Source: JAJPJX01 sp964568355
GTDB lineage: Bacteria > Acidobacteriota > Terriglobia > Bryobacterales > Bryobacteraceae
Reading direction: 5' to 3'
Assembly (NCBI GenBank): GCA_964568355.1
Contig: CAZMRK010000268.1
Span: 1 to 7,596, forward strand
DNA: 7,596 nucleotides
Shown here piece after piece: positions 7,285 through 7,596 of the stretch. Both the position numbers and the translations under genes were made by a program. Below the pieces are notes generated by a model that was given only the letters and a program-made list of their open reading frames with translations, was not told the origin of the DNA and ran no database searches. The first letter of the stretch is position 1; every line of letters begins with the position of its first letter.

Positions 7285-7506
7285 TCAACTTCCTTTGTGC
7301 GGCGATAGACTTCAGAGGCTTCCCGGAACGCCGCCGCGGCGCTCCCGCTCCGCGGCCTGCTTCCGTGTCCATCGCGGCTGAACTGCGAGAAGAGACCGTA
7401 ATTGCGGTCCCGCCTCGCCAGCTAGTGTAAGTTTATCCTACTAACGCAGCACTTGCAGATACACGTGGCTCCGCTCCGCCATCGAAATCGCGCCCCTTTC
7501 CCGGCA
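7285..7506. other. Intergenic spacer upstream of the NYN gene
   Basis: This 222-base spacer lies between two leftward genes. I see the NYN gene's ribosome-binding site (7290-7296), a 7-bp inverted repeat GCCGCGG/CCGCGGC (7333-7339, 7350-7356), a small palindrome TTCCCGGAA (7320-7328), a weak terminator-like hairpin (7392-7411) and a further copy of the 10-mer ATCGAAATCG (7481-7490). No convincing -35/-10 pair, tRNA or protein gene is seen. Confidence 0.5.
7392..7411 (-). terminator. Weak candidate terminator of the right-edge gene
   Basis: On the minus strand GGGACCG and CGGTCTC pair over seven positions (one G-U) around a six-base loop CAATTA, and are followed by TTCTCG. It lies about 95 bases past the stop of the truncated right-edge gene. 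The U-tract is poor, so the call is tentative. Confidence 0.28.
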
Positions 7507-7596
7507 TTAGCTGCGCGGCTTGTAGGTCTTGCTGTACTTGTTCCGGCTGTTGGTTACCGTAAAGCTGCCGTCCTTCTCCGCCGAAAGCTTGATCCA
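7507..7596 (-). CDS. C-terminal end of an unidentified protein (truncated by window)
   Basis: The minus-strand frame is open from the window edge for 29 codons and then stops at TAA (7509-7507). The end reads W-I-K-L-S-A-E-K-D-G-S-F-T-V-T-N-S-R-N and finishes K-T-Y-K-P-R-S. It looks like genuine protein: a beta-hairpin pattern with D-G-S-F-T-V-T-N, then a basic tail. I have a vague impression of the C-termini of secreted MBL-fold (ComEC-like) hydrolases from acidobacteria, but 29 residues do not allow an assignment. It is co-directional with the NYN gene, separated by 222 bases. Confidence 0.6.
   Translation of the reverse strand, partial: WIKLSAEKDGSFTVTNSRNKYSKTYKPRS

Noticed and set aside
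6403..7308. 301-codon plus-strand open frame opposite the NYN/OST-HTH gene
   Set aside because: It mirrors the minus-strand gene, is low in complexity where the Gln/His linker lies, and has no family resemblance; it is a shadow frame.
7333..7356. GCCGCGG/CCGCGGC inverted repeat upstream of the NYN gene as a terminator or operator
   Set aside because: Seven GC-only pairs with a ten-base loop and no T-run; CCGCGG is itself a palindrome, so this is weak evidence in a GC-rich spacer.
7441..7482. Minus-strand 13-codon frame (ATG to TAG) preceded by AAGGGG, possible leader peptide
   Set aside because: Too short to judge, a 10-base gap to the ribosome-binding site, and no attenuator or regulated biosynthetic gene follows.

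Overview
The window looks like a chromosomal segment of a GC-rich acidobacterium, probably of the Solibacter/Bryobacterales type. The main pointer is a large Oar-like outer-membrane receptor (carboxypeptidase-regulatory domain, plug, beta-barrel), a family greatly expanded in those genomes. The Tat-like leader on a secreted hydrolase and the GC-rich codon use agree with this. The taxonomic placement is inference; there is no rRNA or other marker gene here.

Layout. Bases 1-1077 (+) are a chemotaxis methylesterase CheB, with its first codon or codons just left of the window. It converges, with a 34-base gap, on a two-gene unit read leftwards. That unit is the TonB-dependent receptor (5758 to 2576), followed after 15 bases by a secreted N,N-dimethylformamidase-beta-like protein (2560 to 1112). 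Upstream, across about 200 bases holding a candidate promoter and a GC-rich hairpin, lies a third leftward gene (7284 to 5956). It encodes a NYN-domain (PIN-like) putative RNase with two OST-HTH/LOTUS domains, a Gln/His-rich linker and a very basic tail. A 222-base spacer follows, and the right edge cuts a fourth leftward gene of which only the last 29 codons are present.

How the genes fit together. The receptor and the dimethylformamidase-like protein are the best-supported functional pair: same strand, tight spacing, and a Shine-Dalgarno sequence overlapping the upstream stop codon. They plausibly bind or import a compound and cleave it in the envelope; the substrate is unknown. CheB belongs to a chemotaxis system lying left of the window. 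The NYN/OST-HTH protein is a predicted RNA-processing or RNA-binding factor with no visible link to its neighbours.

The most unusual items are the NYN/OST-HTH architecture, a perfect 10-base inverted repeat inside the start of its coding region with a third copy about 230 bases upstream, and the receptor/dimethylformamidase-like pair. I see no CRISPR array, tRNA, rRNA, insertion sequence or phage gene. Nothing here by itself proves a previously undescribed system.
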